Source of the DNA: Hydractinia symbiolongicarpus
Lineage: Eukaryota > Cnidaria > Hydrozoa > Anthoathecata > Hydractiniidae
Direction of reading: 5' to 3'
NCBI RefSeq assembly: GCF_029227915.1
Contig: NC_079886.1
Coordinates: forward strand, 5,456,001 to 5,520,000
Length of the DNA stretch: 64,000 nucleotides
Made by a program: the position numbers and the translations under genes. The notes under the pieces are model-generated. The model worked only from the letters and a program-made list of their open reading frames with translations, ran no database searches and was not told where the DNA came from. Below are positions 1 to 13,400 of this stretch, one piece after another (position 1 is the first letter of the stretch; the number at the start of each line of letters is the position of its first letter).

Positions 1-595
1 AATCAAACTTTTGTGAGTAAATATGTGACATACTCCAAAAATAACCTCTGAATTTTCCTGAATCATCTCTATGGTAGGTAGCTTTTTCAATGCAGTCAGC
101 TGTTTCAATTACCTCTTTCCATCCATTCTTAAAACCATCTGGGTGACGTTGCAAATACAAAACATGGTCAATGCCATTTGAACCTATGTAGGAAATAAAT
201 TCTTCAAATTCCATGACTGGCACATACAAGTTCATACTAGATAAGTCAAAAAAGTATCTCCATGGTGTAGCCTCTTGACGTAGATACCTAGATTTCCAGT
301 GAAACAAGTGTCTCCATGGCGGTAGAACAAGTATCCAATCTTCGCCTCTATCATTCATGAACTGAATAAGATTTGCTACGCGAACATAAACATCCCTTCT
401 CAGATTAAAACCTTCGCCTGGATTCACATCATAAATGAGAAACCTAGTTTTTGATGTAATGTTAAGGTAATTTGAATAAAATATTGGAGATTTATTTCCT
501 GGATCAAAAGCATCACTTTCTTCGATTTGAGCAAATGAATGGTTTAGGACAGCCAGAACAAAAATAAACATAAAAAGTAGTATTCTTGACGCCAT
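1..595 (-). CDS. POFUT2: GDP-fucose protein O-fucosyltransferase 2, N-terminal part
   Basis: The minus strand is open from an ATG at 595 to the window edge, giving 198 residues with no intron. It starts with a signal peptide (MASRILLFMFIFVLAVLNHS, cleavage probably after SFA). The mature part has the POFUT2 hallmarks: RFLIYDVNPGEGFNLRRDVY at about residues 50-70 (the GDP-fucose-binding motif region), DWILVLPPWRHLFHW, and FFDLSSMNLYVPVMEFEEFI. Family knowledge: POFUT2 is a soluble ER enzyme that puts O-fucose on Ser/Thr in C-x-x-(S/T)-C-G of folded thrombospondin type-1 repeats. The catalytic C-terminal half lies outside the window. The gene is head-to-head with the large gene starting at 1440. 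The window also holds a gene with four TSP1 repeats, a possible substrate. The identification is secure; only the gene's extent is unknown. Confidence 0.94.
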   Translation of the reverse strand, partial: MASRILLFMFIFVLAVLNHSFAQIEESDAFDPGNKSPIFYSNYLNITSKTRFLIYDVNPGEGFNLRRDVYVRVANLIQFMNDRGEDWILVLPPWRHLFHWKSRYLRQEATPWRYFFDLSSMNLYVPVMEFEEFISYIGSNGIDHVLYLQRHPDGFKNGWKEVIETADCIEKATYHRDDSGKFRGYFWSMSHIYSQKFD

Positions 596-1439
596 CTTTA
601 CCCAACGTGGTATTGTTATTATGATGGAATGCCAATCACTTTATTAATACACAGGGCGCCATATGTACAAAACTAGTGAACGAGAGGGAGCATCTCGTCA
701 CCAGATCTCCTTTTTCTACAAAAATAACCCCGAAAATTATCGGGGAAAATATCGCGCCCTTATCGACTGATGACGACGGAAATGTTTTTAATTTCTATTT
801 TGATTGGGTTTAATTAGTATATAAACTTCCATAAATATATATATATATATATACCGTACTATTATTATATTTACTTCCATCATAAAAAAGAGAGAACTTC
901 AGAGAACACAGGACAAGGTTGCCGCGCATGGCTATTATTACTGTATCCAACTTGCCGTTGTATGCTAAAAACTCAAATCACCTGTACACGATATTCTTAA
1001 CATTTAAAATTTATTTTATTTTCACACATCACACATCTGGGGGGGGGGGGGGAGTTATATAAGAACTAAAAACGTTATTCGAAATTTATAAATCTGAGCT
1101 TTTTCGAGCGTTTAAGATTTATCATACAGAAATAAAAACTCAGCATTGTTATGATTTCGCTGTTGTTGCCATACTCATTCAGTATGAAAATTCGTACAAT
1201 GCCAAGACTCTATCAAGAAAGAAAGCTATAAAATTGGTAAGTTGTTTAAAGTTTTGACCAGAAATTATTAGTTAGTTGATCTTTATGGCTTAAAATTATG
1301 TCTTCATAACCTTTTCTAATTCAGAGAATAACGCAAATTTGTGAATATATCGTTTAAAGTTAAGTTTGTTTCACTCAACGTATAAACTATTATATTTTAC
1401 TTTCTTACCTTTAAAAGTCATAATTTGCAGACGTAACCA
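596..1439. other. Divergent intergenic region (shared upstream region)
   Basis: These 844 bases separate the POFUT2 start codon (minus) from the start codon of the next gene (plus), so both 5' UTRs and promoters should lie here. It contains an AT dinucleotide run near 836-852 and a poly-G run near 1039-1052. I saw no open reading frame of note and could not place a TATA box with confidence. Confidence 0.5.
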
Positions 1440-4400
1440 ATGATGGCGCCTGTACAACTTATTTGCTTGATTTTGTCCATATTAACGACAGCAACAAACT
1501 GTCTGGATAAACAAGGCATTCAACGGCTCAAAAAGAACTTCAACGATAGCATTTCAGTTTTGGATGATCGAGGTAAGATATTTTTTCGCTATTCTTTTCT
1601 ATACTTTTATTTTATCCACTATGTTAAAAAGTCCATCAGTATTATTTCCTGGGTGACTGTCTACCAAAAAATTCGTAAAATTATATTTTCTTTACAGTTG
1701 ATTGTAGTGTCGTCGTCGCGAGAGAAAACAACGGGTGCTTGTTGCAGGGTTTCACAGATAAATGCGTCATCCTTCCAACTTTGAAGCTGCTACAATCTGT
1801 ACTGTTTCCTTATATTCACTTAGAAAAAGCTTCAGGTAGGTTGATAAAGCTACCATTTTAATTTACCATATTATTTGTGATCTGTGTTTTTTTATTTAGT
1901 AAAGCACTGGCATTGTACAATTTTCACGTTATTTGGGAGCAAGTTTTACTAAGCAGTGCTAAAAGTAAACAACAATGAAAAATCTATAATGTCCACGGCT
2001 GCATGGAAGGGGGAAAAGATGGAGCTACGCAACTTAATTATCTTTTTAGCTTTGTAGAAATACAAGCTTCAATTTATTTGCTACTATTTGAAAGAAAGAG
2101 TAAAAACAAAAGTGTTAGCAATCCACGATTCTCTCCAAACACTACATATATTGATACATAACTGGTTGTTTTGCAATAAATAATAACCAAAACATGTATA
2201 AGTCTGACATCTGAGATTGTATAAATCCATTTCGACCGCAACATATTGCTAAGATCGTCCTCACAAACAATTAAATGCCTCATTTTAAAACTGATACACA
2301 CTTTGTCAATGATGTCAACAACAAAAGTGTTTTGGTATTTGCAATTTCTAGAAAACTCAAAAAAAAGTTCTACAAAAATATTGCAGAAAAGACTAAAAAA
2401 AAGATTACACGCAGTAGAGGGTTATTCAAATTGCGCTCTTGTAAGAGTCTACTGGGAAGGATTTGGCAGTGCTTTTACCAATGCTATCACTTTTTGTCTA
2501 GGTGGTTTCATCAAAAACATCAAACTTCGCGTTGAAATGTACTCTCTCAATGTATGCGACGAAACGAGTCCATTTTTTCAAATATCACTGACCAGCTTGG
2601 AATCATATGAGCTTGCCGAACGATACCTGATTGTTGACCAATTAAAATTCAATATAAGGTTCTCCACAATAGAAGGAACAGTAAACGGTCTTGCCGATGT
2701 CACTATATCACATGGTGAAGCGCAAACGATGATTGGTGGAAACAACCTCACTATTGCGCTAAATTCTGGAAAAGGAAAACGTGTATTAAATTATGAATTC
2801 GCTGCCGATGTACTGCCATTGGAAGAAATTCTGAAAAAGTTCCATTTGACAAGTTTAGAGTCCACGTTTGGTAAGGAAGTGGTAGATGAGAAAAGGTTAT
2901 CCCTGTTACAATTTATTGATTTAAAAGCTGTCGGGTACTCAACACCAGGAAAAGCCTTTGAGTTTGAATTATCTGGAAACGTTAATGGTCCTGATAGTTT
3001 TTCTGCAGCTTCAAAGGTCTTTCTTATCATGCAGAAGTACACTCACGAGCTAAAAGATGTCAAATGCTTACTGTTTGCTTTACTAGAAGACCAGACCCCT
3101 CTTACGTTCTATAGGATTTCACGTTTGGGTGAAATCGATTCAAACATTCCATTTCTAAATTCAGTTGATGGTAAAATTGCATTGGTCATTTCTAATGCTG
3201 ACTTTCTTGCTTTTAACAATGAGGGAATAAAGCATACGGTGAATATGTTTACAACAGAATCAAATTCAGGAAATATCGTCAGCAAAGGTTCAAAGTTTAT
3301 ATATAGGCTTCAACGTGTTGATGTTGATAATGATAACGATGGGAACAGCACAAGCGTTGATTCTGATGATGCGACTGAAATGTTAGAAGGTAGTAACATT
3401 CTCTTTGTTGTCTTGTCTGTTCAAAACCATCAACATCTTCCATCTGTCATGTATGATAAATCAGTGTTAGAGATGATATGATGGATAAACCAATTGAAAA
3501 GCCTGCATTTTAGGTTTTCAAGTTAATTCAAGGGAGCTTTTAAGAATAGAAAAGATAAAACGCCTTTTAAAAAATTGCAGAATATTGAAAGTAGCTGAAG
3601 TCATTAAAAAATTCCTGTCCACTTGTTGACGTCCCCCTATGGCGTTAGTATTTTCAATGCTGTGTCGTAAAATTTGTTGGTGCAATGTGTTCGTCCATAC
3701 GATTTTACGATGTGCCTTTAAAATAACGAATGAATCAAGTTTAAGTACATAAGGGCCGACATAGCATAAAATAATGTCAAGAAGATGTCAATATATTTTT
3801 TCGTAAAAGCGTTATAAATAATGCACTTTTTTTTGTCATCACAGATTCTGCAAAATCTGGCTTAAAATATGAGCCAACACCAACAATGAAAACCACAACA
3901 AAACCTCTCACGACCACGTGGAAGTTAAAGACAACCAAAACAAAACATGATGGATACTCGTCAAGTGCGTTGGAGAGACAGCAAGCAACTTATCAACACA
4001 AGTCACAATCATTTCCACAACAACAACAACAACAACAACGTAAACAAAAACAATACCAATATAACAAACAATCCAATATGGCGCAATCCTATTCATACCC
4101 ACCACAACAAATATGGTATCCGAATCAACGGAATTATCAACAGCGACAATACCTCAGTTACCCAAATAATGGTTACTACAATGTTAGAAGCAAGCGAGAG
4201 CCAGGTAAGCACTATGGTGGAGAACATTTGCGGATTTTCACGTTTTACTTTTTAAAATTATGAATGCTTGGTGCTCTCCAAAGGGGAGGATGTGTAGTGT
4301 ACTGGTGGTATTATTTCCTTTCTAAACTCCGAATTTAACCAAAAAACGTTTTTAGGAGACAGTTACGAGAATGAAGAAATCATCAAAAATATTATGAAAA

Positions 4401-7400
4401 ACGAAAATACATCTTCGGATAAAGAACTTTCCTTTCAGTCCGAGACGAGATATCTTGTGTTTGAAATGGAAGTAAATAAAGATTCCGTTTTGATCCAACC
4501 AAAACAAGATGTTTCTGGAAATTTTGCAGACATGATGGCTTACATATTAGGTAACTTTTCCGAAACTCCTGCTGCTACATCTCCCTATATTAATAGGCTA
4601 CTTCCGTGTTCTTGCCTGTAACAAGCGAAGTGGATGTCTTTATTTACGTTTGATGTAGCCGGAAGAGTTACGTCTCAAATGTTAAATTTTCTGACGTTAC
4701 GACACGACGTTAAACTAATGAAGCCATTACAATGAACTTAAAAATTTGAGGCTAAATAACTAAATAACGAGTTGGTGACGTAATTTTTCACCGCGTGGGT
4801 TTTTCGGGACAACCTGAAACCAAATTGGTTAAGTTTTTTAAATTTGGTTCCCGAACCATCAAGCCTCTCATTCGTCACCTCAATGTCTCTGTAACCATTT
4901 GTCAAAAGTACATGATCCTATACATTTTTTATCCGCGCTTCAAGATCTTTTTGGACTTTGAGTCGGCAAAATTCATAACTCGACAACATAATCCCATACT
5001 TTATTTTGATCAGCGTTTCACGTTCTACACTATATAAGCAAAATTCTTTTTGCATCTGGGTTTATAAACAAAGAACTTAAAATAAGAAGTAAAACGTACA
5101 ACACTTCTAACTCTATGTCAAATGAATAACCAAAAAAAGAAAAAGAAGAAGATATTCTGTCTTAGCTTACACCAAAACTCTGATGCCAGCGTTTTGGGTT
5201 TTGTCAGAAAGTAGTTGAATACTTTTTGAGTACAATTTTGAAAGTTTTGTGCAAAAAGTTAAATTTCCTCCCTTTCTTCTGCGCGAACACTAAATGGTTC
5301 AGGGAAGTTAGTAGCACAAACTAAAGACGTCTATTTATATCAACTCTCAATATGTGCTGTATCTTAAAGTTAAAGTTCTGCAATAAAAATATATGCGTGC
5401 ATATATTTCTTTAAACTGTACATGTGATAACTCATAGGTGATAAATACGCAGCAGGGAGAGATGAAGTGCCAATTAAAGAAGAAAGTGATGTGTATCTAC
5501 AAAGTGTCGAGCTCTTCAATGTTGATAGTATGATGGATGTAAAGATGGATTTGATACAATCAGAACCATTAGTGGTAGCGCCAGACTTTCTCGAGTTGAA
5601 AGAAATAGGTAAGACGCTCAGTTATTATTGTCCTCCCTGTCGTTGCACAGTTTTATTTGATCCGCATCACGTGTTCGTAAGTTTAATTACCGGCTGAGTC
5701 ATGCCTGAATCTATAAAAATACGTAAGACCCTTTAGCAGTACCCTTCAACTGGAGCCTTTATGATAAGAGTACAAATAGATAAAGAAAATCTTGATTTGT
5801 TTCCTTCATCTAACTTGTTTCAGACTTTTTATTTAAAAAAGTTTATTTTTTAAAATATACACAATGATTTTCGTCTTGTTGCTATATTGTCTTTCTGCTT
5901 AGTGTTTAACATGAGGATAGGATTAATATCTTAGGCGGTGGTTGTTGTTGTTGTTGTTTTTTGTTGACGATGAAATCTATTCTATTGCCCATAGGTCTCT
6001 CGGTCTCTCGTTCTATTTCTTCAAACAATAAATGGCGACTTGCTAAAGGAACTTCCAAAAACGACGAAAGCGATACAAATATAGTATACAATGTTTTCAC
6101 AAAAAATTATTTTATAACTGGTCAGCTTGAAGTTTATGCACAAGACGAATTGGAAAACAAAACTAACCAAGCTCCTTTACCAACCAAATATCAACAAATC
6201 TTTCCTGAGCTGACCAAATTCCCTTACAACAATGCTACCTTCAAGATGGAGTTGAATAAAAATGGAACAGGATTCACTGTGTAAGAACTTTTTAAAACAA
6301 TATATACACTAGTAGTTAGCCGGTGTAAAATCTATCGAAATTCACCCATTGCAGCGAGGTTATTAAGAATATATCACAATTGTTATTATCAGTTGAAAGC
6401 TTTTTTGCGTAGTTTAGCATGAACCGGTTTTGGCTGACAAACACACAAAGCACGGTTATCATGAGAAGACGAGAGTTATAGCTACCAAAAACTAATAGTA
6501 ACTTTAAAAGAATGAAAACTAAGTTAACAGATCAATAAAAAAGTAAATTATTGTGGAAGATGTTATACACATTACTCAACCTCGTCACCAAAGCCCTTTT
6601 ACGCCTATAATATGCTGACAGAAAGGTGCCGTTTTGCAGGCATACCATAGACGTAGGAGTAGTATAACTAGTTTAGCATAACTAAAATCACTTCAGTTGA
6701 AGTTCAGTCAATTATAATCACTTCAACTTTTGTTACTATTTTGTTATACAATGTTTGTATTATTATGGCTGCCCCCACATATTTGGTTTTTACCTAAAAC
6801 ATTACCCTACTATGCAATGACGTAACCTATTTAATTTAACTTCCACAACGTTTGTTTTCCGCAATTCCAAAAACACTGTTGCTGCAGCTTTAACTTTTGT
6901 TCTGTATAAACAAATGATAGTATCACAATTTTTAATCTAGACACTATTTCTGTTGCTGCGACACAGTTAACTTTTGTATGTATCTTTTTCTATTCTCTTC
7001 AGCATTGAAGCGGAATCCTTAATGTTTGATACGAAGAAAGTTGCGATCGAGAGTGTCATATGGAAAGACGAAAAAATTGAAGGGCTCACGACTGGTATCA
7101 TTGTAAAAAATATTGACCTGAATGACTTTTTGTTCAGTCTTTACAGTAAACGTATGCTGAAGATATGTTGGTTAAAAATGAAAGAATTAGGTAGCTTTAT
7201 TCATCGTCTTTTTCCCAAAAAATATTTTTAACTCTCCGGTTATATTGTAGCCTTAAAGGTACAATATTGTAAAAAATTATACATGGACAAAGGAGCAAAT
7301 CTTAAGAACACAACTTGACGTTATCAATAACGTGCTCAAAACATAAAATTTGGTCCAAGTTAAAGTTTAAATTTAGATACTTTAGATATTTTTAAAGGGT

Positions 7401-10400
7401 GAAATTTTTATCAGTGATCAGCTTGTGTTAACACTTAGTTCTTTTTTCTTATTTTAGTGATCATTTTCAGCACGAAACAAAACAATAGTATGGACGGAAT
7501 GTTTCTTTCCAACGTGAAAGGCATTGATCTGTCTAAAGATGGTAATAATTTTAGGTTCCTAACATCGAGATTCAAATGAAGGGACATTCATATCATTTTC
7601 AATTGTTTAAAACAAGTAAAGTAGATTTCTTGTACTCAAAAACTCCCCGCAATATATTGCACTAGTTGTTCACCTGTTAAGAAATCCACGGAAAAGCACC
7701 TGTTTTATGCATCTTTTATTTATGTTTAACAAATCGTAGTGGTTTGACAGCCATTTGAACAAAATATGCTCAACCTACAGCCCACCTTGATTAAGCATCC
7801 TTATGTATGTATACATAATCATTGTATACAATATACTAAAATGTACATTATAAAGCAAAAGTATACATTCCCAAAATGTGTTTTTACAAACCATAATAAA
7901 ATCCATTTATTTTTCAGATATAATTGTGGTAAAGGGAAGCCTCGATGTCAACCTAAAAACCGGCTGTCTCGATGAACCAGTCTGCAATTTCATTAAAAAT
8001 CACATTCTTCATGAATTATCATTAAATTTAGAGGGACGTATTTTAACCACATCGTATATGTTTACAGCAGCATTAGAAGGTGTGTCGATACCATTTGGTG
8101 ATACTTGGGGAATGAGCCAGTTAATGTTAACAATTGCAGGGACAAGCGAAAAGGATTCTGGGATTACATTAGCAGGAACTATTATTCATGCAGAAACAAA
8201 GCGAATCGGAAAATGTAAGTATACATTGATGTTCGAGAAGAGTCATAACTTTATTTGTTTTTCGTCCCAGTAAATAAATATGACATTATATTGATGAAGT
8301 TGTAAGTTTTCTTTTTGTCCAATTTATCAAATGATTACAGAGCCTTTCAATGTTTTAGATTCTAAGTTTCAATGTTTTGGATTCTAAATTTCACCTCTTT
8401 AATAGCGTTGTAACTAACTCACAAAGACAAACTCACAAAGAGATAGGTTCAAAAATATCATCATCATAATAATAGGATTTATGTTTCATTGTATAATCTT
8501 TTATAAATAAATGTTCTATTCTTTCGTAGTTTTTGTTGGAGAGGATAAATTTCTAAAGCGAAATACATTAGAAATTATATTTGAAACGCCATGGAGATCA
8601 TTTCTTGGGTTTCCAATGCTGACTGTAAAAGGTATGGTATCTGAAATGGATATAAGTGGAGATAAAAAGCTGAAAGACCTAGGTATGTTCTTCTTTTTTC
8701 TTTTTTCTTTCTTCTTTTTCTCCTTTTTTTCTTTTCTTCTTTTTCTTCTCACAGCGTGTCACTCTTATTTATCTAGCGTTTACAGCAACAATGGAAGTTG
8801 GCAACTCAAACACACCAATCGTAATTGAGAATGCAATTGTCGTCATGGATATGAAACGGGCGCATTCTGCAGAAAATGATGTCATATACGGCTCATTAAA
8901 AAACGTCTCAATGATTCAATTTGGAAAAGCATTCAAATCAGCGAAATTGGATCAACTGAGTCGAAAGTTTGCTTTCAATCATGAGTTAAGGGTATGCTTC
9001 ACCAACAATGAAAAAGGTGGGTAAAGAATGTAGCAAACTGTTTATCAAACTCCTGTTTTTCATTACTAAATCAAAGAGGTGCTGATTTCGTTGACTTTAG
9101 TGACAACATCAACTTTTCCTCATATTAGCAACATTACGAACCTTTGATCAGAGTTATTTTTGTTAGGAAAACTCAACCATTCCGCTAACATAAAGCTGTG
9201 GAAAATGGGTTCTTGCTATTGAAGCATGTTTTTGTCCCCTGCTGGTAAAGAATAACACATCCTGAGTCTCTTGTACTCTTGTAGCGTATTACATTTTAAA
9301 TTTTTACATTTCAAAAAATACTTGGGTATTAGGGACGGTTTTTGACTAAGCATACAAGTATATATAGCTATCTTCTGTTATTGCTTTCTCAAGTAACTGT
9401 TTCTGTTTAAATTATTCTGGACTATCTTTATCAGGACAGTTTACTCACACGATTGTCTCACATGGTTCTGTTGTGATAAGTGTAATTGAACAATGGTGTA
9501 TAGAAGTATAGAAATAAACAAATTAGTTGCTTGCTTTTGGATTATAACATGAAAAAAGATACATATAATTTTATTTTAGGTTTTCAAGTAGAAGAATTTG
9601 GAGGATTTAAATTTGATCCAACTTGTAATGCTATAGGCAGCATCAACACATTCGCAGGGAATGTTACAGCTCAATTTACACTGAACAGAAAATTAAAAAT
9701 GCGTTTTCAATCAAAACGTTTAAAATACAACGATGAAAACTTGATAATTCAGAAAAGTGAGAAAAACATAAAAGATGGACCGGAATTTACGTTTCAATTC
9801 ATTGACGGCAAGAATACTACAAGTAAGAAGGTCTTGTTTACTAAAATCACCTTAATATTGGCAATCAATAACCAATGGTCATGAGTTGCCAAAAAGGATA
9901 ACTATACACATCCAGATTTAGTTTTTCCACAACAAGTGTTTATCAAAATCAGCCATTTCCCAGTATCAGAAAGTGCTGCAAAGTACTTTTCTAGAAAATC
10001 ACATGCATGTCTCTGTATAATAGCCATTGTTTTTTTCTACGCAATTTTATAATCATGTTATGAAAAAAGCAAACGTGGAATTTAAAGGACGGACCAACAC
10101 GTGCATTTATATTTTCATACTTTTTGTCAGTGGTCAGTTGTCAGTTGTCAGTGGTCAGTTGTCAGTTGTAAGTGGTCAGTTGTCAGTGGTCGGTTGTCAG
10201 TGGTCAGTTGTCAGTGGTCAGTTGTCAGTGGTCCGTGGACAGTGGTTAATTGTAAGTGGTCAGTTGTCAGTTGTCAGTGGTCAGTGGTCAGTTGTCAGTG
10301 GTCAGTTAAAGAATAAAAAAGCAGTGGGTTTGAGGAGGTCTTACTAGAACCCACAAAAAAATAACGCAAATATGAAATAAAAAGTGATCCCTATTATTCC

Positions 10401-13400
10401 GACACACTCGTTTATAATTTTGCTGTACTTACAACTTGCACCCCACCCCTTTACTAAATTCATCTGTAAATTTTTTGAGGCCGAAAGCCAAGTGTTTTTT
10501 TTATTTGTTATTAGGAGTTTCAAAATAATTTACATTGATCAAAACGTCCGCCTCAAAGATCTCGCATATGTATTTTAGCAAATCTGTTTTGTCATAGCTT
10601 TTGTATAGCTGTATTTTTGTTGCAGCATCGAAAACTTCAGTGAAGGGTTATATGGAAACAGTTGGTTTTAAAGGTCCATTCAATAGTAATTTACAGAACA
10701 GTCGGTTTAGTCATCAATTTTCAGCGTATTTGTTTGATGAGGTCAAAATGTTAGTCAACATTACTGGTAAAATTGATCAGCATATGAACGATACAAAGGT
10801 AAGATTGCTGTCAATTCTGTACATTGCTTAATAACCCAAAATTTTATTTACAAAAAAATATTCTAAAATATTTAATATTCGGTAAAGAATTTGCTTTTGA
10901 TAAACATAGAAGACAGACAATATTTAGATGATATTATTTTCGGTTTAGTTTACGACAAAGCTTGACCAAGTAACAGCGTTACCGGAAATTAAGCGCAAGT
11001 TACGCCATATTATCAAAAAAGAGACTGATTTCGTTACGAACAACCTTATCAGACGAATGGAACTCTTAGAAAAAGAAATTCTCAAAGTAATTAACAATAT
11101 TCAAAACGATGAAATCAAATTAACATCAGAAATTCGAGAGAAAAAGAGTAATGTTTTTAAAAGAAGATTTAGTATTGAGAAATTAAATGAAGTGATCAAA
11201 CAGGATTGCACAGAAAGTTGTGGAAAGGGTGAGTTGCTGCTACTATTTGTTCTCTTTGGGTTAGCTCGTTTTTCGAGATAAGAAACATGGTCGGAAACGA
11301 ACAAGAAACTTTAAATCTTCTGTCTGTTAGTGCGCATTTATGTAGGGCGGCCTTAACTCTACTTGGAATAAGGGGAACATAAAATGTCCGTGGGGAATTT
11401 AAATTTAAATCATTTATATCGATCAAAATAGAAATGCCAAAATATTTCCAGAATGTCCTTAAACCTAATTTGTGTTAATAATGGCATCTTCCATGATTTT
11501 AAAATGCCTACGTCAGCAAAAAATAATTATGTTGATTTATTTATTTTGAATTTATTTGATTCGATTTTTATTTGACCAATCACCGAGCTGTGTTTGATAT
11601 AGAACAGCATTTCTCGCTAATCATTGTTTTTTTTATCAAATTCCATAAGGCGTAAACTTTGAGAGTCTAGGAGCCTAAAGGCATCTAATTCACAAAGCTT
11701 AAAATGACACCTTGCAATTCTGCAAAAATTTCTTACCATGCTCTGTATAAATTAGTAGGGGGCGGATAGAAAGAGAGAAAAATGATATTTTAAGGAAATC
11801 TTGGATTTCCTAAATGAAACGATAAAAGCTTCCAAGCAGGAATAAAAATATGATGGATTTCGACTACACACAGACATTTGTCCATCATTTTTTACAAAGT
11901 ATAGGTATCATCTATGGAAATACTAACCAAATGTAAACGCTTGTAACATTACACAGCAGTGAAAAATTATTTTAAATTATCATGTTACTAGTTTATCAGA
12001 AAACTAAACTTAAAATGTAGGAGATTCTTGTTTCACTTTTTTATTTGCGCCGAGTAACTCTATACTCAGTTTAAATGATCTCCTTTATTATAAATGTTAA
12101 CAAATATATTATTTTTGGAAAGCAGTAATCGGTACCTTGATTGAAAACGCTATTCTAAAATTGATATAATTCTTTCTTTCTGTGATCATTAAACAGTGGA
12201 CAACTTTTTGCATATTTCAGAATGTGTCACTGCACTGGATTGGGACCACGATTGTTCCACTGTCAGAAATCAGAAATTTGGATGCTTAAAATGGAAGACC
12301 TGTCAGGCCCAGGCATCGGATACTAGATGTATCGCAAAATGTGAAGCAGCAAAAATACCTGCCACCATCACTGCTCATGAAAAAAGAGATGGCATAAGGG
12401 TATGGATAATAAATATTAAAATCACACAATCTTACTCTTTGTCTTCATCAGTAGCATAGGTAAAATTTGTTCTTGCTGTACTTTGTTTGATGCTATAAAG
12501 GATTGCTGCTTTAAAAAGTTTATGTTAATTTTTATTGCTACTGTGTTATGTTCACACTCTTGCGTTTGTTTTGCGGCAGTCTTGGAGTCTTCCTCACCGT
12601 GGTTTTCCCCTGAGTATTTGTAGGCATGTGATTGGTTGGGAAAACTATTGTTTTAAAGGTGTAACTTGAGTTGACAAGATTTACAACTGTATGAGACAAT
12701 AATCCATCCAAAAAACGATGTACAAATGGTTGTTCGGCACTGATGCATTTGCTCTACATAACACAAACATGATGCATTTTACTAAGAAATTTACCATTAG
12801 CTACATCACGGAGCAGTTCAATATTAGCCATCAATAACATTTATGATTTTTTTATTTACGTTAGCTCAGTGTAGACACGAACGTGTATTGTGTTTTAGTA
12901 TCTTTCTGAAGAAATCATCCAGACGCGAAAGTTGGCTGGCATAAAAGACAAATTAATAAAAAAAGGTAGAAATTTACATGCTGAAGCAAGAAGGAAGACA
13001 GATTACTTTAAGGACAGGTAATAGATCATATCACTTGTTTTAAAATGGATAAATAGATGCAAACATGACATCTCGTCTCTCATATATTCTATTCTTGGAA
13101 ACAGTTTAACGCAATTGCTCCGGCATGAAGAAGAAGATCTAGAAGTTGATATACTAGTGTTAAAATAGTTAGCTGTTTCTTCATGTAATACACAACTCAA
13201 TATAACATACATCTTTCCATAATGTAACAGCTATGAACTGATAGCTATTTTCAATCAGGTTTACGGGAAATCCGCTGCGCTGATTGGCTAAAAAAGCTTC
13301 ACTACAGGCATTATACAGCACGGTATAACTTAACCTCATAACAACCAAACTACATTACTATAAATGTAAACAAACAACTTCGCCAGAGAAACAGACTCAA

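Noticed and set aside
3390-3481. Open extension of exon 3 to a stop (SNILFVVLSVQNHQ...)
   Set aside because: A GTAGTA donor at 3390 leaves phase 1, which fits the next exon exactly. The tail is best read as intron.
10027-10347. ORF of SVVSGQL repeats
   Set aside because: It is the translation of an intronic minisatellite with no start context or splice fit.
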